NCBI GenBank assembly: GCA_012515235.1
Contig: JAAYYU010000389.1
Location: 1 to 50,013, forward strand
Length of the DNA stretch: 50,013 nucleotides
Reading direction: 5' to 3'
Source: Candidatus Anammoximicrobium sp.
Lineage (GTDB): Bacteria; Planctomycetota; Planctomycetia; Pirellulales; Pirellulaceae
The notes beneath the pieces are model-generated. The model was not told the origin of the DNA. It was given only the letters and a program-made list of their open reading frames with translations, and made no database searches. The position numbers were made by a program, and so were the translations under genes. Of the stretch, positions 17,713-24,103 are shown in pieces (within the stretch, counting starts at the first letter, position 1; each line of letters starts with the position of its first letter).

Positions 17713-17970
17713 TCCGAGCGGCCGTGCCAGCAGGGACGAGGTCTGTCGCCGCAACTCGTTCACGTCGGCGGGCATCGCCCCTTCCGCCCTTGCGGCACCC
17801 AGCCAGATAACCAACAAGCCGCGACCTCCAACCCCAGTCCGAAACCGTGATGCGCCAAACCTTTGGCTGAAGCCACATGCTCCCGCGTGTCGTGTTATCT
17901 GGCCGAAGTGCCATCGCCGGCCGGACTGGACGCTCCGCCGCCCCCGCCCTCAAGAAGGCTGCTGGAACCC

Positions 17971-18000
17971 TGTTATCTGGCCCAATCGGGCCAGATAACA
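17971..18000. repeat. Perfect 13-bp hairpin TTATCTGGCC
   Basis: TGTTATCTGGCCC, loop AATC, GGGCCAGATAACA. Both arms are perfect. Fragments of the same word occur at 17801-17811 and 17894-17904. There is no T-run, so a terminator is not obvious. Confidence 0.85.
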
Positions 18001-18066
18001 CCCCCGTAGGGTATTCGCCTAATCGCACACAACACGCTTGGCTGGGCAATCTGCCGGACCCCGAGG

Positions 18067-18340
18067 GCCACCACGGTGCTTGCCGCCGTGGAGCCGTGTT
18101 CAGAACCAGACCGGGTGTCCTTCTCCCGCTTCCCCGCCACCGCCCGGCTCGTCCGGGTGGGGCGATGTTCCCGTGGCACTCGGTCGGCGGCGGCACTCGA
18201 CGTCGAGATTGGCAGCGGCGCCAACCTCGATTGAACATCGCTCCACGCAGGCAAGCTGCGTGGTGGCGGGGCGGCGGGTTGGGGGACGCGTTTCTGGTGC
18301 TAAACATCGCTCGACGGAGGCAAGCTCCGCCGTGGCGGCG
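18067..18340. repeat. Three dispersed hairpins related to the 70-bp array
   Basis: A copy at 18067-18103 is in inverse orientation (CCACGGTGCTTGCCGCCGTGG). Copies at 18233-18268 (CCACGCAGGCAAGCTGCGTGG) and 18303-18340 (GACGGAGGCAAGCTCCGCCG) are direct. The common frame is AACATCGCT, stem, GGCAAGC, stem, GTGGCGG. Stem base changes are compensated on the other arm. Confidence 0.7.
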
Positions 18341-18605
18341 ATACATCCGCTGGCCAGATCCTTCGGTTCCCGTCGTCGTCGGCTTCGATGGTGTCTGTCG
18401 GCTATCGCATTCCCGGAATCGGACAACCTGCGCGTCGTCTCGCGAGACCCGGCCTACCCCGCGATCCATCGGCTTGACGTGAATCGGCTGCGGCACGACG
18501 CTCGCCGAAAAAATGCTTGCCGCCACTCCCGCCGATCGGTATGATGATCGCAGGCCGGAGGGGCGCTGGTCGCCCATCCGACCGCAGACCCCAGACGAAC
18601 GATGC

Positions 18606-18691
18606 GGACGAACTATCGGATGAACCGAAGCGGCGTTTGGGTTCAGCGGAATGGTCGGCCGTTCCGTCGCCGCTCGGTCATCCGTGTCGGC
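18606..18691 (+). other. attC-like site 1
   Basis: The left arm CGGATGAACCGAAGCGGCG (18617-18635) pairs with the right arm CGCCGCTCGGTCATCCG (18668-18684). Two bases on the left arm are unpaired, as in an attC L-box. An outer R''-like box GGACGAAC (18606-18613) precedes it, but the right outer box is degenerate. It lies just upstream of the HigB/HigA cassette and would close a preceding cassette that I cannot recognise. Confidence 0.55.
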
Positions 18692-18760
18692 GAGCGATTC
18701 TGTCTGGACTGCTGGTATGTCCCTTGACCGTATTAACGTGAAGCGTTACTATCAAGCTGG

Positions 18761-19042
18761 ATGATCCAGGCATTTGCGGACAAAGAGACCGAGCGACTGT
18801 TCAACCGGGAGCCGGTCAAAAGGTTCCCGCCGCCGGTGCAACGTCCGGCGTTGCGGAAACTGCTGATTCTGGATGCTGCGGAATCGCTGGATGACTTGCG
18901 AAATCCTCCAGGGAACCGGCCCGAAAAGCTGCATGGCGACCGGAAGGGGCAACACAGCATTCGGATCAACGATCAGTGGCGCGTCTGTTTCCGTTGGGAC
19001 GCGGGCGACGCCTACGAAGTTGAAGTCACGGACTATCATTAA
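18761..19042 (+). CDS. higB: HigB-like toxin of the RelE/ParE superfamily
   Basis: The 93-residue product matches the HigB/plasmid-maintenance-killer family: an N-terminal helix with TERLFN, a central LDDLRNPPGNRPEKL and a C-terminal beta part with SIRINDQWRVCFRW. Family members are ribosome-dependent mRNA interferases. The antitoxin gene follows ten bases later in the order toxin then antitoxin, typical of higBA. The pair lies between two attC-like hairpins and so may be an integron cassette. No separate promoter is evident; toxin-antitoxin cassettes often carry their own. Confidence 0.9.
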   Translation: MIQAFADKETERLFNREPVKRFPPPVQRPALRKLLILDAAESLDDLRNPPGNRPEKLHGDRKGQHSIRINDQWRVCFRWDAGDAYEVEVTDYH

Positions 19043-19051
19043 GGGACACCC

Positions 19052-19357
19052 ATGCCACGGCGAAAACTCGCCCCGATCCATCCAGGGGAAATCCTTCTCG
19101 AAGAATTCCTGGTTCCGTTGGGGATCAGCCAGTATCGGCTGGCAAAGGACATCAGCGTTCCGCCGCGTCGGATCAACGAGATCGTTCGAGGCCAACGTTC
19201 GATTACGGCGGACACCGCGCTTCGACTAGCACGTTTCTTTCGAACGACGGAGAGATTCTGGCTGAATCTTCAGACACGTCACGATTTGGAAGTGGAAAAG
19301 GATCGACTGGGGGACCGACTCGATCGAGAAGTGGCAGCGATGGCGGTAGCGGATTGA
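19052..19357 (+). CDS. higA: HigA-family antitoxin with Xre-type HTH
   Basis: The 101-residue product starts MPRRKLAPIHPGEIL, the classical HigA lead-in. A helix-turn-helix follows: LGISQYRLAKDISVPPRRINEIVRGQRSITADTALRLARFF spans its helices. WLNLQTRHDLEV is typical of the family tail. It should bind and neutralise the upstream HigB and repress the operon through its operator. It starts nine bases after the toxin stop. Confidence 0.92.
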   Translation: MPRRKLAPIHPGEILLEEFLVPLGISQYRLAKDISVPPRRINEIVRGQRSITADTALRLARFFRTTERFWLNLQTRHDLEVEKDRLGDRLDREVAAMAVAD

Positions 19358-19384
19358 CAACTTCGGCCAGCCTTGTTGTACTTC

Positions 19385-19471
19385 GCCGAACCAAAGGATG
19401 AACGAGAGCGGCGATTAAGGTCGGTTGCCAGTGGTTGGCGTTGGGCCCGCCGCCTCGTTATCCTAATCGGC
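19385..19471 (+). other. attC-like site 2
   Basis: R''-like box GCCGAAC (19385-19391). The left arm AGGATGAACGAGAGCGGCG (19395-19413) pairs perfectly with CGCCGCCTCGTTATCCT (19448-19464) once a G and an A on the left arm are left unpaired. The right outer box is degenerate (TAATCGGC). The site follows the HigA stop within about 30 bp, as expected for a cassette end. Confidence 0.65.
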
Positions 19472-19496
19472 ATCTGAATCAAGGCATGCCTCAGAA

Positions 19497-19646
19497 ATGA
19501 AGATTCTACTCAGTTGGTCCGGCACCCGTAGTCGAGCCGTCGCAACTGCACTGCGCGAATGGCTACCGCTCTTATTCCAGACAAGTGACGATGCCGAACC
19601 ATCGGTTGAACGCGAGCGGCGGATCGCGTCGAAACGAAGTGGATAG
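19497..19646 (+). pseudogene. Truncated TIR-domain reading frame in a tiny cassette
   Basis: The 49-codon frame begins MKILLSWSGTRSRAVATAL and continues REWLPLLF. This matches the N-terminus of bacterial TIR-domain proteins, where SWSG begins strand A and helix A follows. After about residue 28 it enters the next attC-like site and stops at TAG 19644-19646. The catalytic glutamate region of TIR NADases is missing, so no activity is expected. It probably derives from a longer TIR cassette cut by recombination or deletion. Confidence 0.6.
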
Positions 19647-19678
19647 TTGATCGGCCGCCGCCGCGTTAACCGTTCGGT
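19593..19678 (+). other. attC-like site 3, best conserved
   Basis: R''-like GCCGAAC (19593-19599) and R'-like GTTCGGT (19672-19678) are complementary. Inside them, CGGTTGAACGCGAGCGGCGG (19603-19622) pairs perfectly with CCGCCGCCGCGTTAACCG (19655-19672) after leaving one G and one A unpaired. The 86-bp size is in the attC range. The loop includes the end of the TIR fragment. Confidence 0.7.
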
Positions 19679-19755
19679 CCCTCAGGCGCGCCGCCGCATC
19701 GAGTATCAGCACTCCAGCGCTTGTTGGACAATAGATGGGTTACACTTGCGGTTCC

Positions 19756-20049
19756 ATGTTCCAAGTTGCCTTGACCCAATCCGCTCTGGATGACATCGCG
19801 TGGTTTAGCAAACGCGAGCGAACGATCATCTGCGATCGCATTGAGGAGCAATTGACCTACGAGCCCACTGCTCCCACACGGAATCGAAAAAAGGTGCGCC
19901 CCAATCAGACCGCTGAGTGGGAAGTGCGCATCGACAACTTCCGCGTGTTTTACGATGTCGACGCGAGCGAGAACGTCGTGGAAGTCAAAGTGGTGGGCCA
20001 CAAGCCAGGAAACAAACTATTCGTGCGGGGCAAGGAGTTCACCCTATGA
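19756..20049 (+). CDS. RelE/ParE-type toxin
   Basis: The 97-residue product starts MFQVALTQSALDDIAWFSKRER. EVRIDNFRVFYDVD and EVKVVGHKPGNKLFVRG are typical of RelE-like mRNA interferases. An in-frame ATG lies further upstream at 19735; 19756 is chosen because the domain begins there, although neither has a clear ribosome binding site. Its stop overlaps the start of the following antitoxin gene by ATGA (20046-20049), so the pair is probably translationally coupled. It lies between attC-like sites 3 and 4. Confidence 0.85.
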   Translation: MFQVALTQSALDDIAWFSKRERTIICDRIEEQLTYEPTAPTRNRKKVRPNQTAEWEVRIDNFRVFYDVDASENVVEVKVVGHKPGNKLFVRGKEFTL

Positions 20050-20309
20050 AAACAATTACGGTCTCGGCGCGCGCAGGCACGCTTGTGTCGTTGCTCAAGC
20101 AGGCGTGCGACGAAAACTTGATCCTCAAGACCGAAGACGGCCGCGAGTTTCTGCTGGCCGAAATCGACGACTTTGACCGCGAGATCGAATTGACGCGGCA
20201 AAACGAAGAACTGATGCGGCTACTGGATGAGCGAGGGCGAGAGAAGGCGACGGTTTCCCTTCAGGAAGCTCGCGCGTGCTTCGGTCTGGAAAGAGAAACT
20301 GGGACTTGA
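20046..20309 (+). CDS. Antitoxin partner of the RelE-like toxin
   Basis: This is an 87-residue protein. The N-terminus MKTITVSARAGTL has a short beta-strand pattern. A helical, charged region follows (LTRQNEELMRLLDERG) that could wrap the toxin. No PHD, MazE or Xre domain is recognisable with certainty. Its overlap with the toxin gene and its size make the antitoxin role likely. The stop at 20309 lies 11 bases before the R''-like box of attC-like site 4. Confidence 0.75.
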   Translation: MKTITVSARAGTLVSLLKQACDENLILKTEDGREFLLAEIDDFDREIELTRQNEELMRLLDERGREKATVSLQEARACFGLERETGT

Positions 20310-20319
20310 CACCAGGGGA

Positions 20320-20331
20320 GCCGAACAATCG
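20320..20331 (+). other. Left half of attC-like site 4, interrupted
   Basis: GCCGAACAATCG reproduces the R''-like box of sites 2 and 3 at the right distance behind the antitoxin stop. The hairpin arms expected next are absent because a group II intron 3' end begins at 20332. I could not find the remaining half of the site on the far side of the intron. Confidence 0.5.
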
Positions 20332-20405
20332 ATCGGGATAGGGGTCCGGGTTGCCCCGGAGCCCCTCCCACACCACCTAGCATGCGGGTCCGCACTAGGC
20401 GGTTC
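20332..20405 (-). ncRNA. Group II intron 3' end, domains V and VI
   Basis: Read on the minus strand, 20405-20371 folds as a domain V hairpin: CCGCCTAG with CTAGGTGG, a two-base bulge (TG) on the 3' strand, then TGCG-GACC-CGCA. Bases 20366-20340 form a domain VI hairpin with a GCAA tetraloop (AGGGG..CCGGG-GCAA-CCCGG..CCCCT). The intron appears to end in CCCGAT at 20332. The AGC catalytic-triad position reads differently, so catalytic competence is doubtful. Confidence 0.8.
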
Positions 20406-21207
20406 GAGTCTTGGCAGTAAGCTTCTTCCAGATCCCTAACAGACTCGGCAAACCTCGTTCTTCCAAGAGTGCCACCGGCAGCGCTTGATGCACTGTGACG
20501 ACCAGCTTGAGTTTTCGCGTCAAGTATCGCTCGATCGAAGCGAAGACACGCCGGGCCGCCAGCCTCGTCTTGGTGAACACGAGGAAGTCGTCCGCGTAAC
20601 GCACAAAGCGGAGGCCGCGAGATTCCAACTCTTTGTCGAGATCATCCAGCAGGATGTTCGCCAGCAGTGGCCAAAGAGGACCGCCTTGCATCGTGCCTTC
20701 GGTCGATGGCTGCAGTTCGGTGTCGACCATGACGCCCGGTGCGCAGGTAGCGCCCGATCAGCGTCAGCAACCGTTTGTCGCTGACTTTGCGGGACACCCG
20801 CACCATCAATACGTTGTGTTGGACGCGGTCGAAAAATTTTGACAGGTCCATGTCGACGCAGTGCCGATAACCGGCACGGATGTGGGCTTGCACCTGCTTC
20901 GCTGCTCCCTGGGCCGAGCGGCCTGGTCGAAAGCCGAAACTCGACTCCGAGAATCCGGGGTCGACAATCGGCGTGAGGACTTGCAGGATGGCTTGTTGAA
21001 TCAGGCGGTCGACCACGTTGGGTATCCCGAGGTGTCGCTGACTGCCATCCGGTTTGGGAATCGACTTGCGCCGGGCCGGACCCGGCTGGTAAGTCCCTTC
21101 CAGGAGTTGCCGTCGAATCTCCGGCCATTGCGGGCCGAAGGTCTCGCAGAATTGATCCAGGGTGACGCCATCGGGGCCAGGGGCTCCGCGGTTAGCTGCG
21201 CGGCCAT
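20395..21207 (-). pseudogene. Broken group II intron reverse transcriptase/maturase
   Basis: From about 21207 the minus strand encodes RT motifs in order: ANRGAPGPDGV, KSIPKPDGSQRHLGIP, FGFRPGRSAQGA, and DMDLSKFFD. The frame is then lost near 20745 where GGG has one base too many, and continues in another frame with QGGPLWPLLANILL and the catalytic RYADDFLVF. After RKLKLVV the sequence jumps to a family-like C-terminus (HQALPVALLEERGLPSL), so the end of the RT and the maturase domain X are deleted. The N-terminus is missing too. The fragment is about 270 residues against about 420 for a full protein. It is not a functional enzyme. Confidence 0.85.
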
Positions 21208-21387
21208 ACGGTCGAACCTACCAGGACGGAAGCATCGGCGAGAAATAACTGTCGCCTCGTCAAAGTAGCCAACACACTCCGCGGCAACGGACGCCGAAAC
21301 AACTCTCCCCTGGCATGTCCGCCAGTATCTCACGCAGTGCCGCGGTCCTTCCGGCACCTTGCTGCAGTCGCTGATTCAATCCGCTAA

Positions 21388-21645
21388 GCCATCGCGGAGC
21401 GGACGAAAGACGCCCTGCAACACAAGATCAGCAAGAGCGAGCGGTGCGGTAAGGTGCGGTTCGGCTTCGAACTGGCGGCCGATGGAAAAATGCTGGTTGC
21501 GGCGACCTCGGAACAAGAGGCAATCGCGTCGATGAAGGAACTGCGGGCGGCTGCCCACGTTGCGGCGGCGTGGCTCGGTCACTCCACCTTGATCGCTCAG
21601 AAACACTACTGGCAGGTGATCGATGCGGATTTCGAAACAGCTATC
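21388..21645 (+). pseudogene. Fused remnant of a serine and a tyrosine recombinase
   Basis: Translation from 21388, after a stop at 21385-21387, first gives DALQHKISKSERCGKVRFG and FELAADGKMLV...EQEAIASMKELR. This matches the region just after the catalytic domain of resolvase/invertase-type serine recombinases. It then switches, without a frame change, to HVAAAWLGHSTLIAQKHYWQV, the C-terminus of a tyrosine integrase including the conserved histidine region and the likely nucleophile tyrosine. Neither part is complete. The junction near 21555 is a deletion join. The open frame continues to 21825 over unrelated sequence and the tRNA gene. Confidence 0.7.
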
Positions 21646-21765
21646 TCGCCCCCACCGGAGAGCGCGCTGCAATTAGGCAGCAAACAAGGTGCATCAGGGA
21701 GGGGTGAGGCGATGCACGAAGCGCAAGAAAACACGGTAAAACATGGGAAAAGTGAAATTAAAAGG

Positions 21766-21836
21766 CTGCCCCGCTTGGACTCGAACCAAGAAAGCCTGAT
21801 CCAGAGTCAGGTGGTTTTCCATTAGCCTACGGGGCA
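21766..21836 (-). tRNA. tRNA-Gln (CTG anticodon)
   Basis: On the minus strand the gene folds as a standard cloverleaf. The acceptor is TGCCCCG with CGGGGCA. The anticodon stem is CCTGA with TCAGG around CTCTGGA, giving anticodon CTG. The T arm is CTTGG-TTCGAGT-CCAAG. The 3' CCA is not encoded. Its 3' end faces the recombinase remnant, the usual position of a tRNA-associated island. Confidence 0.93.
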
Positions 21837-22004
21837 GTTTCGGCTCAGTGCGTAATGTACGCGAAGTTTTCCGGGTTGGTCAAGGGCACTTCGCTGGTCA
21901 ATTCGGCGGGCTCGGACGGACGACGCGAAAAACGCAGCCTTGCTGAGGACACCGCGGGCGGCAGGAAGCGGGCAAAAAGGCCGCGGGCAGAAGGACGAGG
22001 GGGG

Positions 22005-22820
22005 TTACGGCGTCCAGAACGCCGCCGGCGGCGACCGTTGCGGCTTGCCGACGCGACGAGCCTTGATGCGGACGTAGGGCGCGACGTAACCACTGCGGTG
22101 GCCAAAGACGCCCACGGCGGCTTGCGGGTCGGCGTGGCAGGGTTCCTCCAAGTCTTCGATCACGAACCCGGCGCGGCACAGTCCGCCGATCAGTTGCTCC
22201 CAGCGGTGCAAGTACTCCAGCGCCCCGGCTTCACGGAACAGGCCGTGTGCTGCTTTCGGCAGCGGGCCTTGGCGGTAATACGGTTCAACCAACTCGTACC
22301 CGCGCGACGACGGCCGCACGTCGGCCTGCAGGCTGACGGGCGTCTTGTGCTGGCTGATGTAGACGCCTCCTCCGGCCAGCACGCGGGCCACTTCTTCGTA
22401 CACCCGGCCGATGTCCGGCACGTAGCACGTACTGACCGGCTGGACGACAAAGTCGAAATGGCCCGCGGCGAACATGGGCAGGTCGTCCATCGAAGCCTGG
22501 ACCGTCTGCACGCAGACGCCGCGGGCTGCCGCCGCATCGCGATCGATCCGCAGCATTTCCGGGCTGATATCGACCACGGTCACCTGCGCGCCGGCCAGGG
22601 CGTACAGCACGCCGTGACGCCCGCCGCCGGCCGCCAGGCACAACACGCGCCGCCCGCGGACGTCGCCGCCCAGCCAGTGCAGCGCGGCTTTCCTTCGCAA
22701 CGGGTCCGACAATTCCTCGTCGGTCAACGGTTCCGTGTACGCCTGCCCTTGACGCGCCCGCTGGTCCCAAACGCGCTGGTTGTGACGCTGAATATCGAGC
22801 GGACGATTGTCGTCAGGCAT
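22005..22820 (-). CDS. Class I SAM-dependent methyltransferase
   Basis: The product is 271 residues from the ATG at 22820; the open frame extends upstream to 22952, but MPDDNRPLDIQRHNQRVWD is the usual family start. The SAM motif is VLCLAAGGGRHG, with the acidic strand-2 residue in VVDISPEML and a further motif in FVVQPVSTCYV. The variant AAGGG at motif I is seen in many methyltransferases of unknown substrate. It is probably cytoplasmic. It lies alone between a tRNA-Gln gene and a palindromic element, without operon partners that would hint at the substrate. Confidence 0.85.
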   Translation of the reverse strand: MPDDNRPLDIQRHNQRVWDQRARQGQAYTEPLTDEELSDPLRRKAALHWLGGDVRGRRVLCLAAGGGRHGVLYALAGAQVTVVDISPEMLRIDRDAAAARGVCVQTVQASMDDLPMFAAGHFDFVVQPVSTCYVPDIGRVYEEVARVLAGGGVYISQHKTPVSLQADVRPSSRGYELVEPYYRQGPLPKAAHGLFREAGALEYLHRWEQLIGGLCRAGFVIEDLEEPCHADPQAAVGVFGHRSGYVAPYVRIKARRVGKPQRSPPAAFWTP

Positions 22821-22964
22821 CGGGGAATCTCGCCACGTACTGAGCAACACGGTGCGCGGGTGGAGGACGGCCGGAACCGCTTGTCGGAAGGTTGACGAGG
22901 CACTAGAGCCAAACGGGATTTCGTCACTTTTCCGCGTCGTTGATGAAGTCACGGTTTCGATGCT

Positions 22965-23061
22965 GGGGTCAGGCTTACAGAATTCAGTTTTGGCCGAGCA
23001 GAGTCATACGACGTGGCGGGCACCAAACTCGGCCAAAATTGAATTCTGTAAGCCTGACCCC
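22965..23061. mobile_element. GGGGTCAG palindromic element, copy 2
   Basis: The 33-bp left arm starting GGGGTCAGGCTTACAG pairs with the right arm ending TAAGCCTGACCCC, with about one mismatch, around a 31-bp centre. It corresponds to copy 1 at 9685-9780, including about 35 bp of upstream similarity. It lies between two minus-strand genes. Confidence 0.82.
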
Positions 23062-23120
23062 ATTTTGCGCGACCGTGCCATCATAGACAGCGACTTTCCG
23101 TGGCTGTTTCCCGTTTGGCA

Positions 23121-24083
23121 CTAATCAAACCGCACGCCCGCCTTCGGGGCCACCTCCAACAAGTGCTTTCGCGACTGGTCGTACTCTTCCGCATTCTTCA
23201 TGTGTTCGATCATCAGCGGCGGCGATTGGGGCAGCGCGGCCAGTCGCTTGAGATAGGTGACGTAGTCCAGTTCGCCCGCGCCCAGCACGACTTCACGGAA
23301 ATGCACCTGCATCTCGACATCCCACGTGAGGTCCTTGGCATGACAGCTGACGATCCACGGGCCCAGTTTGTCGAAGCACTCGTTCAGCACGTCGCGGTTG
23401 CGATAGAAGCGAACCGGCGAATTGATGATATTGCAGGGATCGAGATGGACGCCGAAGCCGTCGCGACCGATGGCTTGGACCAGGGCCACGTACGAGTCAG
23501 CGCTGTCGGGCAGCGACCAGCCCATCATCTCGTAGCAGAACTTGGCCCGCTTGGGTTGGACCGCGTCGATAATCTTGCGGGCGTTCTCGACGGCGGCGTC
23601 AAAGAAGCGGGGCGACAGGTTGTCCGGGTGCGGACCGTACCAGATTTCGGGATGGAACGAGCCGGCGATGTCCACACAGCAGCGGGCGCCGATTTCGTCC
23701 GCCAGGGCCAGCCCGTCGGTCACCCGCTGCAGATTCTCCGCCCGCTTGGCGGGATCCGACTCCAGGAGATTGCACCAGCGGCCGACCTCGGCGATGACCA
23801 CATCGTGCCTGGCAAAGGCCCGCTCGATGTCGCGAATGCGTTCTTTGTCGTTCAGCCCCACGGTGGGACAGTAGGCGGCGCGATAGCCCAACTGGCGATG
23901 GGCCAGGGCGAGTTTCTCCGGATCCTGCGGGGCCTTGAACACCGGAGCCCCCAGCCGGATCCACGGCCAGGAGTCCGTCGGCGTCGCTTCTCCCGCCGAC
24001 GCCGGGAGCCTGGAACCGGCCCACGCCGCCGCGCCGGCCGCCGCGCGCAAGAACCCTCGACGTGTCGTCTTGTTTGTCCTCAT
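23121..24083 (-). CDS. Tat-exported TIM-barrel sugar isomerase/epimerase-like protein
   Basis: The 320-residue product begins with a twin-arginine signal (TRRGFLRAAAGAAAW). It continues with the AP endonuclease 2/sugar phosphate isomerase TIM barrel, showing FCYEMMGWSLP, VHLDPCNIINSPVRF and SCHAKDL. These place glutamate, aspartate and histidine ligands at the ends of barrel strands, as in metal-dependent isomerases. The substrate is unknown; many planctomycete paralogs are annotated only generically. The epimerase-like gene upstream ends 20 bp before its start, so the two are probably co-transcribed. The frame extends upstream, but the ATG at 24083 fits the Tat signal. Confidence 0.88.
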   Translation of the reverse strand: MRTNKTTRRGFLRAAAGAAAWAGSRLPASAGEATPTDSWPWIRLGAPVFKAPQDPEKLALAHRQLGYRAAYCPTVGLNDKERIRDIERAFARHDVVIAEVGRWCNLLESDPAKRAENLQRVTDGLALADEIGARCCVDIAGSFHPEIWYGPHPDNLSPRFFDAAVENARKIIDAVQPKRAKFCYEMMGWSLPDSADSYVALVQAIGRDGFGVHLDPCNIINSPVRFYRNRDVLNECFDKLGPWIVSCHAKDLTWDVEMQVHFREVVLGAGELDYVTYLKRLAALPQSPPLMIEHMKNAEEYDQSRKHLLEVAPKAGVRFD

Positions 24084-24103
24084 GGCAACCTCCGCATTCA
24101 CTC

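Larger units (their letters stand above)
17713..18605. other. Long gene-free repeat-rich stretch before the cassette array
   Basis: No convincing gene was found. The word GTTATCTGGCC recurs: a perfect 13-bp hairpin TGTTATCTGGCCC-AATC-GGGCCAGATAACA spans 17971-18000, one arm copy lies at 17894-17904, and the inverse arm is at about 17801-17811. Three dispersed hairpin repeats related to the 70-bp array lie at 18067-18103, 18233-18268 and 18303-18340. It may be a decayed cassette or a repeat landing site. Confidence 0.6.

Noticed and set aside
13588..17817. A 1409-codon open frame antisense to the macroglobulin gene.
   Set aside because: It mirrors a well-supported gene, and long antisense frames are normal in GC-rich codon usage. 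It has no recognisable domain or signal.
17971..18000. The perfect hairpin as a rho-independent terminator of the macroglobulin gene.
   Set aside because: It lies about 260 bp beyond the stop, has no T-run, and its arm word recurs as a repeat.
20395..21207. A diversity-generating retroelement reverse transcriptase.
   Set aside because: The motifs and the adjacent domain V/VI hairpins are those of a group II intron, and no template/variable repeat pair was seen.
21388..21825. A functional fused recombinase.
   Set aside because: Both parts are short fragments of unrelated families, an in-frame stop precedes the first, and the frame runs into a tRNA gene.
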